A DNA stretch of 64,000 nt from Bacillus thuringiensis (GTDB taxonomy: Bacteria > Bacillota > Bacilli > Bacillales > Bacillaceae_G), in the NCBI RefSeq assembly GCF_014932895.1, contig NZ_JACYOF010000005.1, positions 62,001 through 126,000 of the forward strand. Direction: 5' to 3'. Below the pieces are notes generated by a model. It did not search any database. It saw nothing but the letters and a program-made list of their open reading frames with translations, and had not been told where the DNA came from. The position numbers and the translations under genes are program-made. This document shows, in pieces, positions 44,782 to 53,579 of this stretch. How positions within the stretch are numbered: the first letter of the stretch is position 1; each line of letters opens with the position of its first letter.

Positions 44782-46662
44782 ATGCAACAAGTACTTAATA
44801 TATTAGAAATTATTAATAAAGAACCGCATTTAAGTCAGAAGAAAATTGCAGAACGTAGTGGGATATCTACCGGAAAAGTGAATTATATTATAAATGATTT
44901 GACGAAAAAAAATTATGTTGTTAGTGAAAAAAATGGGAAATATATAAGCTATTATGTGCAGGAGCAGGGTCTTAAATTTTTGCAGAGCGAGTTAGCTACA
45001 CTTCAGCAAAAAAAGATTCGTATTAATCAGCGAGAGTATAAAAAGGTTAAGCAAGCAGTTATTCTTGCGGCAGGAAATCGTAAGGAATTAGGTAAACCAT
45101 CTGGATTATTATCTATTGGCGACAAAATACTTTTAAATAGAAATTTAGAGATGTTACACAATAACGGAATTGAAAAAGTTGTTATTGTTTCTGGATATAA
45201 AAAAGAAAAGTTTGCTTCTTGGAATAACGAGCAAGGAGTATATTTTGTAGAAAATCCGAAATATAAATGGACAGGCTCTATGGCTTCACTTTCAAGTGTT
45301 CAAGGTTTAATTACAGATGATTTTCTGTTAATTGAAGATGATATTTTAATAGAAGAAGATGCGATTTCTCAGTTGCTACAATATCCAGAACGAGACTGTG
45401 TCTTGATTACGAATGAAAGTGGTTCTGGCGATGAGGCGTTTGTAGAGATTCAAAATGGGAATTTGTATAAAATTTCGAAAGATGTTCATCAATTAAATCG
45501 CATTGATGGCGAAATGATTGGAATTTCAAAGCTTTCTTATGAAGTTTTTCTCAATATGCTGGATTTATTTAATCATAATCAAAATCCGTATGTGAATTAT
45601 GAATATTTACTTCTTGATGTTGCGAGAACATATGATATTGGGCATATCAAACTACAAAATATTGTATGGGCAGAAATTGATACAAAACAACAATATGAAG
45701 TTGTGAGGAATAAAATTTACCCTCGTCTATTGAGAAAAGAAGCAGAGTTTAAAGAAAAACAAATTAAAGGCCACGTGATGGAGGCTTTAAATATTTCAGA
45801 AGATGCTATTACAAATATTCAGCCATTTGGTGGTATGACAAATACGAATTTCAAGGTAAGTGTCGGAGATTCAGAATATGTGCTTCGTATCCCAGGAAGC
45901 GGTACGGAAGAAATGATTAGTCGTCATGATGAAATGGTGAATTCTAATTTGGCAAGTGAGTTAGGAATTGATGCTGAACTTCTATACTTTAATGAGGAAA
46001 CAGGTGTTAAGTTAGCAGAGCTTATTTCAAATGCAGAAACATTGAATCCGAAAACGGCTCGACGTAGCGATAATATGCAGTTAACCGCAGCTATTTTGAA
46101 GGAATTACATGACTCAAGTGCAGCGATGAGTAATACGTTTAATGTATTTGAGAAAATTGAGCATTATGAAGGTTTATTAAGTAAATCAAAGGGTTCAAAC
46201 TTTGCTGATTATAAAAAGGTAAAGAAGCAAGTTATGCGATTAAAAGCAATGTATGAGAAAATGGATGTTCAGTTAACACCTTGCCATAATGATACTGTTG
46301 CTGAAAACTTTGTGAAAAGCGGAGAAAATAAGGTGTATTTAATCGACTGGGAGTATGGTGGTTTGAATGATCCGATGTGGGATATTGCAGCGCATAGTTT
46401 AGAGTGTGAGTTCTCAGCTGAAGATGAAGAGTTATTTTTAGATTACTATTTTAACGGGAAAGTAGAAGAAGCGCATCGACAAAGAATCTTATTAAATAAA
46501 ATTTTCCAAGACTTTTTATGGAGTATTTGGACAAAGATTAAAGAAGCAGCGGGTAGTGATTTCGGAACATATGGAATGGAGCGTTATACGCGTGCGAAAG
46601 AAAATTTACAGTTGTTTTTAGAGTACTACGGAGGATACCACTATGAATCGAAAGCAAAGTAA
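44782..46662 (+). CDS. Winged-HTH / nucleotidyltransferase / choline kinase-like fusion
   Basis: A 626-aa three-domain protein starting at ATG 44782, after GGGGGA. Residues 1-75 are a winged helix-turn-helix (EPHLSQKKIAERSGISTGKV). Residues about 93-310 are a nucleotidyltransferase (QAVILAAGNRKELGKPSGLL, LLIEDDILIEEDA) of the LicC type. Residues about 335-626 are a choline/ethanolamine kinase-like domain with CHNDTVAENFV (His502, Asp504) and VYLIDWEYGG. It could phosphorylate choline, form CDP-choline and sense the pathway through its HTH. The neighbouring separate LicC makes the internal nucleotidyltransferase partly redundant. Its stop overlaps the LicB-like gene by 20 nt. Confidence 0.87.
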   Translation: MQQVLNILEIINKEPHLSQKKIAERSGISTGKVNYIINDLTKKNYVVSEKNGKYISYYVQEQGLKFLQSELATLQQKKIRINQREYKKVKQAVILAAGNRKELGKPSGLLSIGDKILLNRNLEMLHNNGIEKVVIVSGYKKEKFASWNNEQGVYFVENPKYKWTGSMASLSSVQGLITDDFLLIEDDILIEEDAISQLLQYPERDCVLITNESGSGDEAFVEIQNGNLYKISKDVHQLNRIDGEMIGISKLSYEVFLNMLDLFNHNQNPYVNYEYLLLDVARTYDIGHIKLQNIVWAEIDTKQQYEVVRNKIYPRLLRKEAEFKEKQIKGHVMEALNISEDAITNIQPFGGMTNTNFKVSVGDSEYVLRIPGSGTEEMISRHDEMVNSNLASELGIDAELLYFNEETGVKLAELISNAETLNPKTARRSDNMQLTAAILKELHDSSAAMSNTFNVFEKIEHYEGLLSKSKGSNFADYKKVKKQVMRLKAMYEKMDVQLTPCHNDTVAENFVKSGENKVYLIDWEYGGLNDPMWDIAAHSLECEFSAEDEELFLDYYFNGKVEEAHRQRILLNKIFQDFLWSIWTKIKEAAGSDFGTYGMERYTRAKENLQLFLEYYGGYHYESKAK

Positions 46663-47617
46663 AGGGATTTTTTATGGTGTGTTCTCTGGATTTGCTTGGG
46701 CTATAGATACGGTTTTAATTGGGATTATATTATCCTCGACAGTTATGTTGGAAACGGAGCAAGTTATATTCCTTGCGCCACTTGTTAGCACATTTTTACA
46801 TGATTTTATGTCGACATTGTGGATGATGGTCTATATGGGACTTAAAGGACAATTACGAACAGCACTTTCTAAATTAAAAACAAGAAGTGGTCGTTTCGTA
46901 ATGTTAGGAGCTTTAATGGGCGGACCTTTAGGGATGACGTTTTATGTATTAGCCGTAAAGTATATAGGGGCTTCTTATACGGCAGCCATTTCAGCTATAT
47001 ATCCAGCCGTTGGAGCATTTTTTGCATTTATGTTTTTGAAAGAACGTTTACGCTCTTGGAACTGGTTAGGACTTGTAATAAGCATTAGTAGTATTATTAT
47101 TCTTGGCTTTACAGGTGATGGATTTGCGACACAAAACTATATGTTAGGTTTTATTTTTGTTTTGATTTGTATTATAGGTTGGGGGTTAGAATGTGTCATT
47201 TGTGCCTACGGTATGAAGGATGGGGAAGTTTCGCCAGAAGAGGCATTGCAAATTCGCCAACTTGTTTCGTCTGTAACATATGGACTTATCATTTTACCGA
47301 CATTAGGCGGACATTTTTTAACGAGAGAAGTTATTGTGAGTAGTGAGTTTATTTTAATTATCTTTGTTGCGTTAATTGGGACGGCTTCATACATTTTTTA
47401 CTATAAGGCAATCCATGAATTGGGTCCAACTAAAGCTATGGGGCTGAATATTACATATTCAGCTTGGGCGATTTGGATTTCTATATTAGTACTGGGAACA
47501 CCGTTTTCTTGGAAGTTAATTATTTGTTGTTTATTTATTATTGTAGGGGCTGTTTTAACAGTCGCGGATGCAAATGAACTTATTAAGAGAAAGAAATATA
47601 GAGGAGAGGTAGTATGA
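46643..47617 (+). CDS. licB: LicB-like choline uptake protein (EamA/DMT family)
   Basis: A 324-aa membrane protein with ten hydrophobic segments in two EamA-type halves. Its opening, IFYGVFSGFAWAIDTVLIGI, then LHDFMSTLW, GGPLGMTFYVLAVKYIG and YTAAISAIYPAVGAFFAF, fits LicB of the phosphocholine pathway, which brings in choline. GGAGG lies upstream of the ATG inside the previous gene. It overlaps the fusion gene by 20 nt and licC by 4 nt, so the three are one operon. Confidence 0.87.
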   Translation: MNRKQSKGIFYGVFSGFAWAIDTVLIGIILSSTVMLETEQVIFLAPLVSTFLHDFMSTLWMMVYMGLKGQLRTALSKLKTRSGRFVMLGALMGGPLGMTFYVLAVKYIGASYTAAISAIYPAVGAFFAFMFLKERLRSWNWLGLVISISSIIILGFTGDGFATQNYMLGFIFVLICIIGWGLECVICAYGMKDGEVSPEEALQIRQLVSSVTYGLIILPTLGGHFLTREVIVSSEFILIIFVALIGTASYIFYYKAIHELGPTKAMGLNITYSAWAIWISILVLGTPFSWKLIICCLFIIVGAVLTVADANELIKRKKYRGEVV

Positions 47618-48312
47618 GAGCGATTTTATTAGCAGCTGGTATGGGGACACGCTTGCGCCCATTAACATTAACGAAACCAAAGTCATTAGTAGAGGTAAAC
47701 GGAAAACCGATGCTAGAACGACAAATTGAATATTTGCAAGAGATTGGTATAGAAGAAATTATTGTTGTGACTGGATATTTATCGAAAAAATTTAATTATC
47801 TTGTTGATAAATATGAAAATATACGCCTTGTATATAATGATAAATATAATGTGTATAACAATATTTATACGATGTATTTAGTACGCGAATATTTAGCAGA
47901 TGCGTATGTGGTGGATGCTGATGTGTATTTACATCGTAATATTTTTATTGAAAAACCTGCTTCATCTTTATACTTTAGTGCGAGAAAAGAAAATTTCCGC
48001 AATGAGTGGATTATTAAACATGATGAGAGCAAGAAAGTATATGATATTGAAATTGGGGACGGCCATAATGATTATATTTTATGTGGCCTTTCATATTGGT
48101 GCAAAGACGATGCGGATTATATCGTAAAAGAGCTAGAAAAAGCAGTAGAGCAAGAAGATTTTAGTGAGCTGTATTGGGATAATATTGTGAAAGATAATAT
48201 TGGTCATCTGAATGTTCACTTGCATGAAATCGATAGCAACGATAGTTTTGAAATAGATTCTGTCGAGGATTTAGAGAAGGTTGAAGAGAAGCTTGCAACT
48301 TTAAGAGGTTAG
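47614..48312 (+). CDS. licC: LicC-like choline-phosphate cytidylyltransferase
   Basis: A 232-aa nucleotidyltransferase that would join CTP and phosphocholine to give CDP-choline. It has the signature AILLAAGMGTRLRPLTLTKPK, with the YNVYNNIYTMYLVREYLADAYVVDADV region typical of LicC and DSVEDLE near the end. GAGGAGAGG precedes the ATG. Located directly after the LicB-like gene with a 4-nt overlap. CDP-choline would then be the donor for LicD. Confidence 0.9.
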   Translation: MRAILLAAGMGTRLRPLTLTKPKSLVEVNGKPMLERQIEYLQEIGIEEIIVVTGYLSKKFNYLVDKYENIRLVYNDKYNVYNNIYTMYLVREYLADAYVVDADVYLHRNIFIEKPASSLYFSARKENFRNEWIIKHDESKKVYDIEIGDGHNDYILCGLSYWCKDDADYIVKELEKAVEQEDFSELYWDNIVKDNIGHLNVHLHEIDSNDSFEIDSVEDLEKVEEKLATLRG

Positions 48313-48452
48313 TTGTATAAAACAAGCCGTTACGGTTCGAATTATATTATTTAAAATGAATGTCTATGGTAAAATATAGGTGAGTGTAAAATGTAAGAGA
48401 GCAACGATGTATTTGTTTTATTGATTATAGTTATTGGAGTAGGAGGAAGAGC

Positions 48453-49445
48453 ATGAGTTCAATCCTGGTTTGCGGCGGAGCTGGTTACATCGGTTCACAT
48501 GCTGTGAAAAAATTAGTAGATGAAGGTTTATCTGTAGTAGTGGTTGATAATTTACAAACAGGTCATGAAGATGCGATTACAGAAGGCGCAAAGTTTTATA
48601 AAGGAGACCTTCGTGATAAAGGTTTTTTAAGAGACGTCTTTACACAAGAAAATATTGACGCGGTTATGCATTTCGCGGCTGATTCTTTAGTTGGTGTTAG
48701 TATGGAGAAACCTCTTCAATATTATAACAACAATGTGTACGGCGCACTTTGCTTATTAGAAGTAATGGATGAGTTTAAAGTAGATAAGTTCATTTTCTCT
48801 TCTACCGCGGCAACTTACGGCGAAGTAGATGTGGATCTTATTACTGAGGAAACTGTAACAAATCCAACGAATACGTATGGCGAGACAAAACTAGCAATTG
48901 AAAAAATGCTTCATTGGTATAGCCAAGCGTCTAACTTAAAATATAAGGTCTTCAGATACTTTAACGTGGCTGGTGCAACTCCAAATGGTATTATTGGGGA
49001 AGATCATCGTCCAGAGACGCATTTAATTCCTCTTGTTTTACAAGTGGCGTTAGGTCAACGTGAGAAGATTATGATGTTTGGTGACGATTATAATACACCA
49101 GATGGTACTTGTATCCGTGATTACATTCATGTTGAAGATTTAGTAGCGGCTCATTTCTTAGGACTTAAGGACCTACAAAACGGCGGAGAAAGTGATTTCT
49201 ATAACTTAGGAAATGGTAATGGTTTCAGTGTAAAAGAAATCGTTGATGCAGTTCGTGAAGTTACAAATCATGAAATTCCTGCTGAGGTAGCGCCGCGCCG
49301 TGCAGGAGATCCAGCACGTTTAGTTGCTTCTTCTCAAAAGGCGAAAGAGAAGTTAGGATGGGATCCTAAGTATGTAAATGTGAAGACAATCATTGAGCAT
49401 GCTTGGAATTGGCATCAAAAACAACCGAATGGATATGCTAAATAA
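48453..49445 (+). CDS. galE: UDP-glucose 4-epimerase
   Basis: A 330-aa short-chain dehydrogenase-type epimerase interconverting UDP-glucose and UDP-galactose. It has the NAD motif CGGAGYIGSH, SSTAATYGE, and the catalytic YxxxK in NTYGETKLA. RYFNVAGA and DGTCIRDYIHVEDL are further family segments. GGAGGAAG precedes the ATG. With gtaB it supplies hexose donors for the polymer region. It probably has its own promoter in the 140-bp gap after licC. Confidence 0.95.
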   Translation: MSSILVCGGAGYIGSHAVKKLVDEGLSVVVVDNLQTGHEDAITEGAKFYKGDLRDKGFLRDVFTQENIDAVMHFAADSLVGVSMEKPLQYYNNNVYGALCLLEVMDEFKVDKFIFSSTAATYGEVDVDLITEETVTNPTNTYGETKLAIEKMLHWYSQASNLKYKVFRYFNVAGATPNGIIGEDHRPETHLIPLVLQVALGQREKIMMFGDDYNTPDGTCIRDYIHVEDLVAAHFLGLKDLQNGGESDFYNLGNGNGFSVKEIVDAVREVTNHEIPAEVAPRRAGDPARLVASSQKAKEKLGWDPKYVNVKTIIEHAWNWHQKQPNGYAK

Positions 49446-49458
49446 ATATAATAGGTGA

Positions 49459-49512
49459 AAGAGAGGGTACTGTCGTTCAACATATGTTCGACAATACCCT
49501 CTCTTTTTTTGT
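49459..49512 (+). terminator. Terminator of galE
   Basis: A long stem (AGAGAGGGTA...TGTCG with CGACA...TACCCTCTCT) is followed by seven or more Ts. It marks the end of the polymer region. Confidence 0.93.
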
Positions 49513-49566
49513 ATGATTTTTGCTATACTAAACTGTACTATAATACAGGATGGAAGGAGGATAAGG

Positions 49567-50238
49567 ATGAAAATACTTGTAGTTGATGATGAATTAAGTA
49601 TTCGTAATTTGATTCGGATGCAGTTAGAGATGGAAGGATATGAAGTATTAGTAGCGGCTGATGGGAGAGAAGCTTTAGAGAAGTGGAATGAGGGGCCCCA
49701 TGTATTGATTCTAGATGTGATGCTTCCAGATACAGATGGATATGAATTACTTCGTTTGTTTCGTGAGAAGGATAGGGATATTCCGGTACTCATGTTAACT
49801 GCAAAGAGTCAGATGAATGATAAATTGCTTGGCTTGCAGCTTGGTGCGGATGATTATGTGACAAAACCTTTCAATTATGCGGAGCTCATTCTTCGTGTGA
49901 AGAACATGAGTAGGCGTGTGAAGAAGGAGGAAGTAACTGTAAGTCATGAAGTAATTTGTGCAGGTGACTTAATAATTTGTCCTAAAGAAAGAAAGGTACA
50001 TGTTAGTGGACAAGAAATTCAGTTAACGTACCGAGAGTTTAATTTATGTCAGTTGTTTGTTTCAAATCCACAGCGAGTATTTATGAGGGATGAGTTGCTT
50101 GAGAAAGTATGGGGATTTGAGTATATCGGAAATACGAGAGCGGTTGATATTATGGTGCAAAGGCTGCGAAAGAAGCTTGGTACGAGCGGAGAATATATTA
50201 AGACAATTTATGGCGTTGGCTATAAGCTGGATTGTTAA
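49567..50238 (+). CDS. OmpR/PhoB-family response regulator
   Basis: A 223-aa response regulator. The receiver domain has the acidic pair VVDDE, phospho-acceptor Asp50 (LILDVMLPD) and Lys in VTKPF. The C-terminal winged helix (about 130-223) ends RAVDIMVQRLRKKL and YIKTIYGVGYKL. I start at ATG 49567 after GGAGGATAAGG; an in-frame start at 49513 overlaps the galE terminator. It is followed by its cognate kinase and by transport genes, which it most likely controls. Confidence 0.92.
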   Translation: MKILVVDDELSIRNLIRMQLEMEGYEVLVAADGREALEKWNEGPHVLILDVMLPDTDGYELLRLFREKDRDIPVLMLTAKSQMNDKLLGLQLGADDYVTKPFNYAELILRVKNMSRRVKKEEVTVSHEVICAGDLIICPKERKVHVSGQEIQLTYREFNLCQLFVSNPQRVFMRDELLEKVWGFEYIGNTRAVDIMVQRLRKKLGTSGEYIKTIYGVGYKLDC

Positions 50239-50249
50239 GTGGTGATGGT

Positions 50250-51680
50250 ATGTCGTTAAAACGAAATATGGTATTTGGAATAGCTGGATTGTTAATCCCG
50301 ATTCTTGTTCTATTATACGCAGTTGTTTATATTACATTAGAAAAGAATATGTATCACAACGCAGCAGATTCTTTAGAAAAGTTAAGTGTAGAAGCGCAAA
50401 TTTATACGATGAATTATTTAGAGAAAGAAGCAGAAGTGGAGACGCTCGGTCCGAATTCACTTTTAATTGCTTCGTACTTAGCGAAACGGATGGATGTCCG
50501 TGTACAGATGATTGGGAAGAATGGAGATGTTGTTGCAGATACACAAAAAGGAGCACTGCTTCATCGGAATATCGATATTGAGAGTTCTTTAAAGGGGAAA
50601 AAATCTTATGTTTTTGAGGAGGGGGACCCGGCTCCAATTCTTTTGTTTTCAAGCCCAGTTTATTATGGAAACGATGTCATTGGAAGTATTCGTTTTATAA
50701 ATGAGTTAACGGGTGAGAAAGAAGTTTTAACAAATGTGAGCTGGACGTTCTTAATGACATCTCTTTGTTTAGTAGCTGCTGGTATTTTCTTTGCAATTCG
50801 TTTGGCGAAGTCTCTTCATAAACCAATTGATCAGTTAAGACAAATGGCGCAAAGGCTTGCGAATGGGGATTATGAGAGTAAGATTGAGCTAAATGAGTAC
50901 GTGGAAATTGCGCAGCTTTCAGCATCCTTTAATGCGATGGCTGATGGGATTGAACTGCATATTAAGCAGCTGAAGGAAGAGAAAGAGAAGCAGAAAGATT
51001 TCTTAGATCGAATTACGCATGAACTCAAAACACCGCTAACGGCAATTATCGGTTATGTTGATTTAATTCCGAAGTTACAATCGAAGGAGGATGTGCAGGA
51101 GAGTCTCCGTTATGTAGCTGTAGAGAGTGAGCGTTTATTATCACTTGTAGAGGAGCTACTTAAGTCTTCAAAATATGGGACGAGCACATTTGAAGTATCA
51201 CCTACAGTTGTAAATATAAAGGAATTGGCAGAAGAAGCAGTTTCAATTGTGAAGCCTCGCCTGCAGCAGTTTGAAATTGAAGTTATAAATGAGTTAACAG
51301 ATGTACATGTCGTTGCGGATTTTGATAAGACGAAGCAAATTTTCTTAAATGTACTTGATAATGCGATTAAATATAGTGATGCTACGCAAATTCGCATGAA
51401 TGTAATTGTAAGTGAGCATGAGGCGAAGGTTTTTGTTCATGATGATGGTATCGGTATAGATGAGGATGTACTTGCGGAGTGGAATGGGTCTCCAGGAGGG
51501 AAAATACTTCCTTCTAGTTACGGGAACGGCTATGGTTTGTATATTTGTCAGGAGATTATGAATAAGCAAGGCGGAAGTATGCGAATTGAGAGTAGTGAAG
51601 AGATGGGTACTACGATATTTATTACATTTTTACTTCCGAGACGGATGGAAGACATAAAAAACTTGAAAGCGGTTAAATGA
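50250..51680 (+). CDS. Membrane sensor histidine kinase
   Basis: A 476-aa kinase with two membrane helices (about 9-31 and 160-182) enclosing an extracytoplasmic sensing domain, a HAMP linker (about 183-236), the HisKA segment with His257 (FLDRITHELKTPLTAI) and an HATPase domain (NVLDNAIKY, HDDGIGI, SYGNGYGLYI). I start at ATG 50250; a TTG at 50232 overlaps the regulator. It is the partner of the regulator just upstream. Confidence 0.92.
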   Translation: MSLKRNMVFGIAGLLIPILVLLYAVVYITLEKNMYHNAADSLEKLSVEAQIYTMNYLEKEAEVETLGPNSLLIASYLAKRMDVRVQMIGKNGDVVADTQKGALLHRNIDIESSLKGKKSYVFEEGDPAPILLFSSPVYYGNDVIGSIRFINELTGEKEVLTNVSWTFLMTSLCLVAAGIFFAIRLAKSLHKPIDQLRQMAQRLANGDYESKIELNEYVEIAQLSASFNAMADGIELHIKQLKEEKEKQKDFLDRITHELKTPLTAIIGYVDLIPKLQSKEDVQESLRYVAVESERLLSLVEELLKSSKYGTSTFEVSPTVVNIKELAEEAVSIVKPRLQQFEIEVINELTDVHVVADFDKTKQIFLNVLDNAIKYSDATQIRMNVIVSEHEAKVFVHDDGIGIDEDVLAEWNGSPGGKILPSSYGNGYGLYICQEIMNKQGGSMRIESSEEMGTTIFITFLLPRRMEDIKNLKAVK

Positions 51681-51746
51681 TACATTTATGAAACAATTAT
51701 GCGGTATTTTCGAAACAACGTTTTTTTATCTTGGAGGTAGGCAGAA

Positions 51747-52529
51747 ATGAAAAGGCTATCATTTCAAATTCTTATGTTTGTCCTTTGTATGGTCGTTTCT
51801 CTTATTTTGTTTTATGTGATGGAGAAGCAAATATATAATCGAATCACAATTGTAAATGACAAACAAGCCGTTTTACAAAGGGTGAATGAATCTCTTCCAA
51901 CTGAAGTGAAAGTAAGACATGAAAAGTGGGGAGAAATTGTTGTAACGGATGAAGTTCGTTTACATACGATTGTTTCATTCTTTGATCGAATTCGAATAGA
52001 GCCGAGAGATGTTAAGAGCCAAGAACAAGTATTTACTGGAGAAGTAACGTACTTGAATGGACATAAGCGTACTTTTGCAGTAGGTGACTTGTTCCAGTAT
52101 GAGGAAAACGTATACGGAAAGAATGGCATGGATCCGATGATCTCAGCATTTCAAACGTATTTGTTAAGCCTGTATTACACGCCAGAGCGTATTAGTGATT
52201 TCTTTGCTTCAGCAAAGGATGTCGTAGTACGCCAAGGTAATGTGGTACGTACTATCAATCTTACGCACATACTTGATTCTATTCGGTACGCAAAACAAAT
52301 TACAGATTACGGAGAAATTCAGAAATTATTACAATCACAGAATGAACCGATTGCTTATATTACTGCTTATAAAACAGGTAAGCGTGTAAAGAATGAGCGG
52401 GAGGATATTCTAACTATTTCTGTGTATCCATCGTACTTTGTTGTGCAATATCTCGGTGATAACAACGGGAATGTCATGTATATGAAGGGCTCCCTAGCAG
52501 ATTTCTTTGTAAAGGAGAATGTGTCATGA
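51747..52529 (+). CDS. DUF3919-like membrane-anchored protein
   Basis: A 260-aa protein with an N-terminal helix (residues 5-24) and an extracytoplasmic mixed alpha/beta domain. I recall it as the DUF3919 type, which has no known function. TTGGAGGTAGG gives a strong ribosome site. It lies between the sensor kinase and the binding lipoprotein, and overlaps the latter by 4 nt (ATGA), so it is probably an accessory sensor or an inhibitor of the kinase, comparable in position with the YycH/YycI-type accessory proteins. This role is inferred from context only. Confidence 0.7.
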   Translation: MKRLSFQILMFVLCMVVSLILFYVMEKQIYNRITIVNDKQAVLQRVNESLPTEVKVRHEKWGEIVVTDEVRLHTIVSFFDRIRIEPRDVKSQEQVFTGEVTYLNGHKRTFAVGDLFQYEENVYGKNGMDPMISAFQTYLLSLYYTPERISDFFASAKDVVVRQGNVVRTINLTHILDSIRYAKQITDYGEIQKLLQSQNEPIAYITAYKTGKRVKNEREDILTISVYPSYFVVQYLGDNNGNVMYMKGSLADFFVKENVS

Positions 52530-53560
52530 GAAAGATAGCCTTTTTCTTCTTTTTGCTAGTAATTGGAGGAGCGATGTCTAGTTGCTCTCGAGATACAACC
52601 TCTATTAAATATAGTAAGAATGGTCTCCCTATTTTGAATGATCGCCATATCGTTGCGTATGTAGCGGCCCGCGAGGAAGTTGGAGAAGCGTTGCTTTCAT
52701 CATTTTGTAAACCACGCGGTTGCACGTATGAATTTATTCGTTTATCGACAGAAGAGCTTCTTCGGAGGGTAGAAGAGGAAGCTGGAAATCCGAAAGCGGA
52801 TATTATTATTGGCGGTACGGTAGATGCGCATCAAATGATGAAGCAAAAAAACCTATCTATCCCTGTTACGAGTCAGCATGCGAATCGTATTTCAAAAACT
52901 GTTAAAGATAAAGACGGTTATTGGTACGGTTATGAAGTGGAGAAACTGGCAATTGCGATTAATAAAGAGCGGTGGAATGAAGAAATAGCGCCGCTCGGTC
53001 TTCCCTATCCATCAAGGTGGCAAGATTTATTAGATCCGGTATATAAGGGAAAGATTGTCATGCCCGACCCTAATGTTTCAGGTACAGCATATACGTTTTT
53101 TCAATCACTTATTGATACTTTAGGTGAAGAGGAAGCGAAGGCGTATGTGAAGCATCTTGCAGGACAGGTTGGAGAAGTAACAGTGAATGGTTACATACCA
53201 GCAGAACTTGTTGCGAGCGGTGAATATATGGTAGGCATCAATTTTATGGGAGATCAGAGAATGCTTCAGAAAAGAGGCTTTCCTATTTTGAGTAACGAAC
53301 CTGAGCAAACAGGATTATCTGTTAATGCGATTTCGAAACTAAAACGTGCACCGAGTGGTATTATTGCGGATTTATTTATTGATTATTGTTTATCAGAAGA
53401 AGCGGGTCACATTTTAGAAAAAGTTTCGTTTGGTGTACCAACGATGTTTGCGAAAAATGAGAAAGAAATAGAAGGACAGCCAGTTAGAAGAACAAACCAA
53501 AATATATCAAATAGCGGAATAATCGAGATATGGAATAGACAGCGTCTCTCTCAGAAGTGA
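52526..53560 (+). CDS. Extracellular solute-binding lipoprotein (PgtC/HptA-like)
   Basis: A 344-aa binding protein with an N-terminal signal and lipobox ending at Cys20 (AMSSC). The domain resembles the iron/phosphoglycerate-type binding proteins (PgtC, AfuA, HptA): ADIIIGGTVDAHQ near residue 90, LPYPSRWQDLLDPVYKGKIVMPDP near 158, and SGTAYTF. No ABC permease or ATPase is nearby; instead a secondary transporter follows. It therefore looks like a sensory ligand-binding partner of the kinase, as known for HptA of S. aureus and PgtC of Salmonella. Confidence 0.85.
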   Translation: MRKIAFFFFLLVIGGAMSSCSRDTTSIKYSKNGLPILNDRHIVAYVAAREEVGEALLSSFCKPRGCTYEFIRLSTEELLRRVEEEAGNPKADIIIGGTVDAHQMMKQKNLSIPVTSQHANRISKTVKDKDGYWYGYEVEKLAIAINKERWNEEIAPLGLPYPSRWQDLLDPVYKGKIVMPDPNVSGTAYTFFQSLIDTLGEEEAKAYVKHLAGQVGEVTVNGYIPAELVASGEYMVGINFMGDQRMLQKRGFPILSNEPEQTGLSVNAISKLKRAPSGIIADLFIDYCLSEEAGHILEKVSFGVPTMFAKNEKEIEGQPVRRTNQNISNSGIIEIWNRQRLSQK

Positions 53561-53579
53561 GAAAAGGAGACGAAAATAT

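Noticed and set aside
49513-49566. Longer response regulator starting at 49513
   Set aside because: It would start next to the galE terminator T run; ATG 49567 has a strong ribosome site and the normal receiver start.
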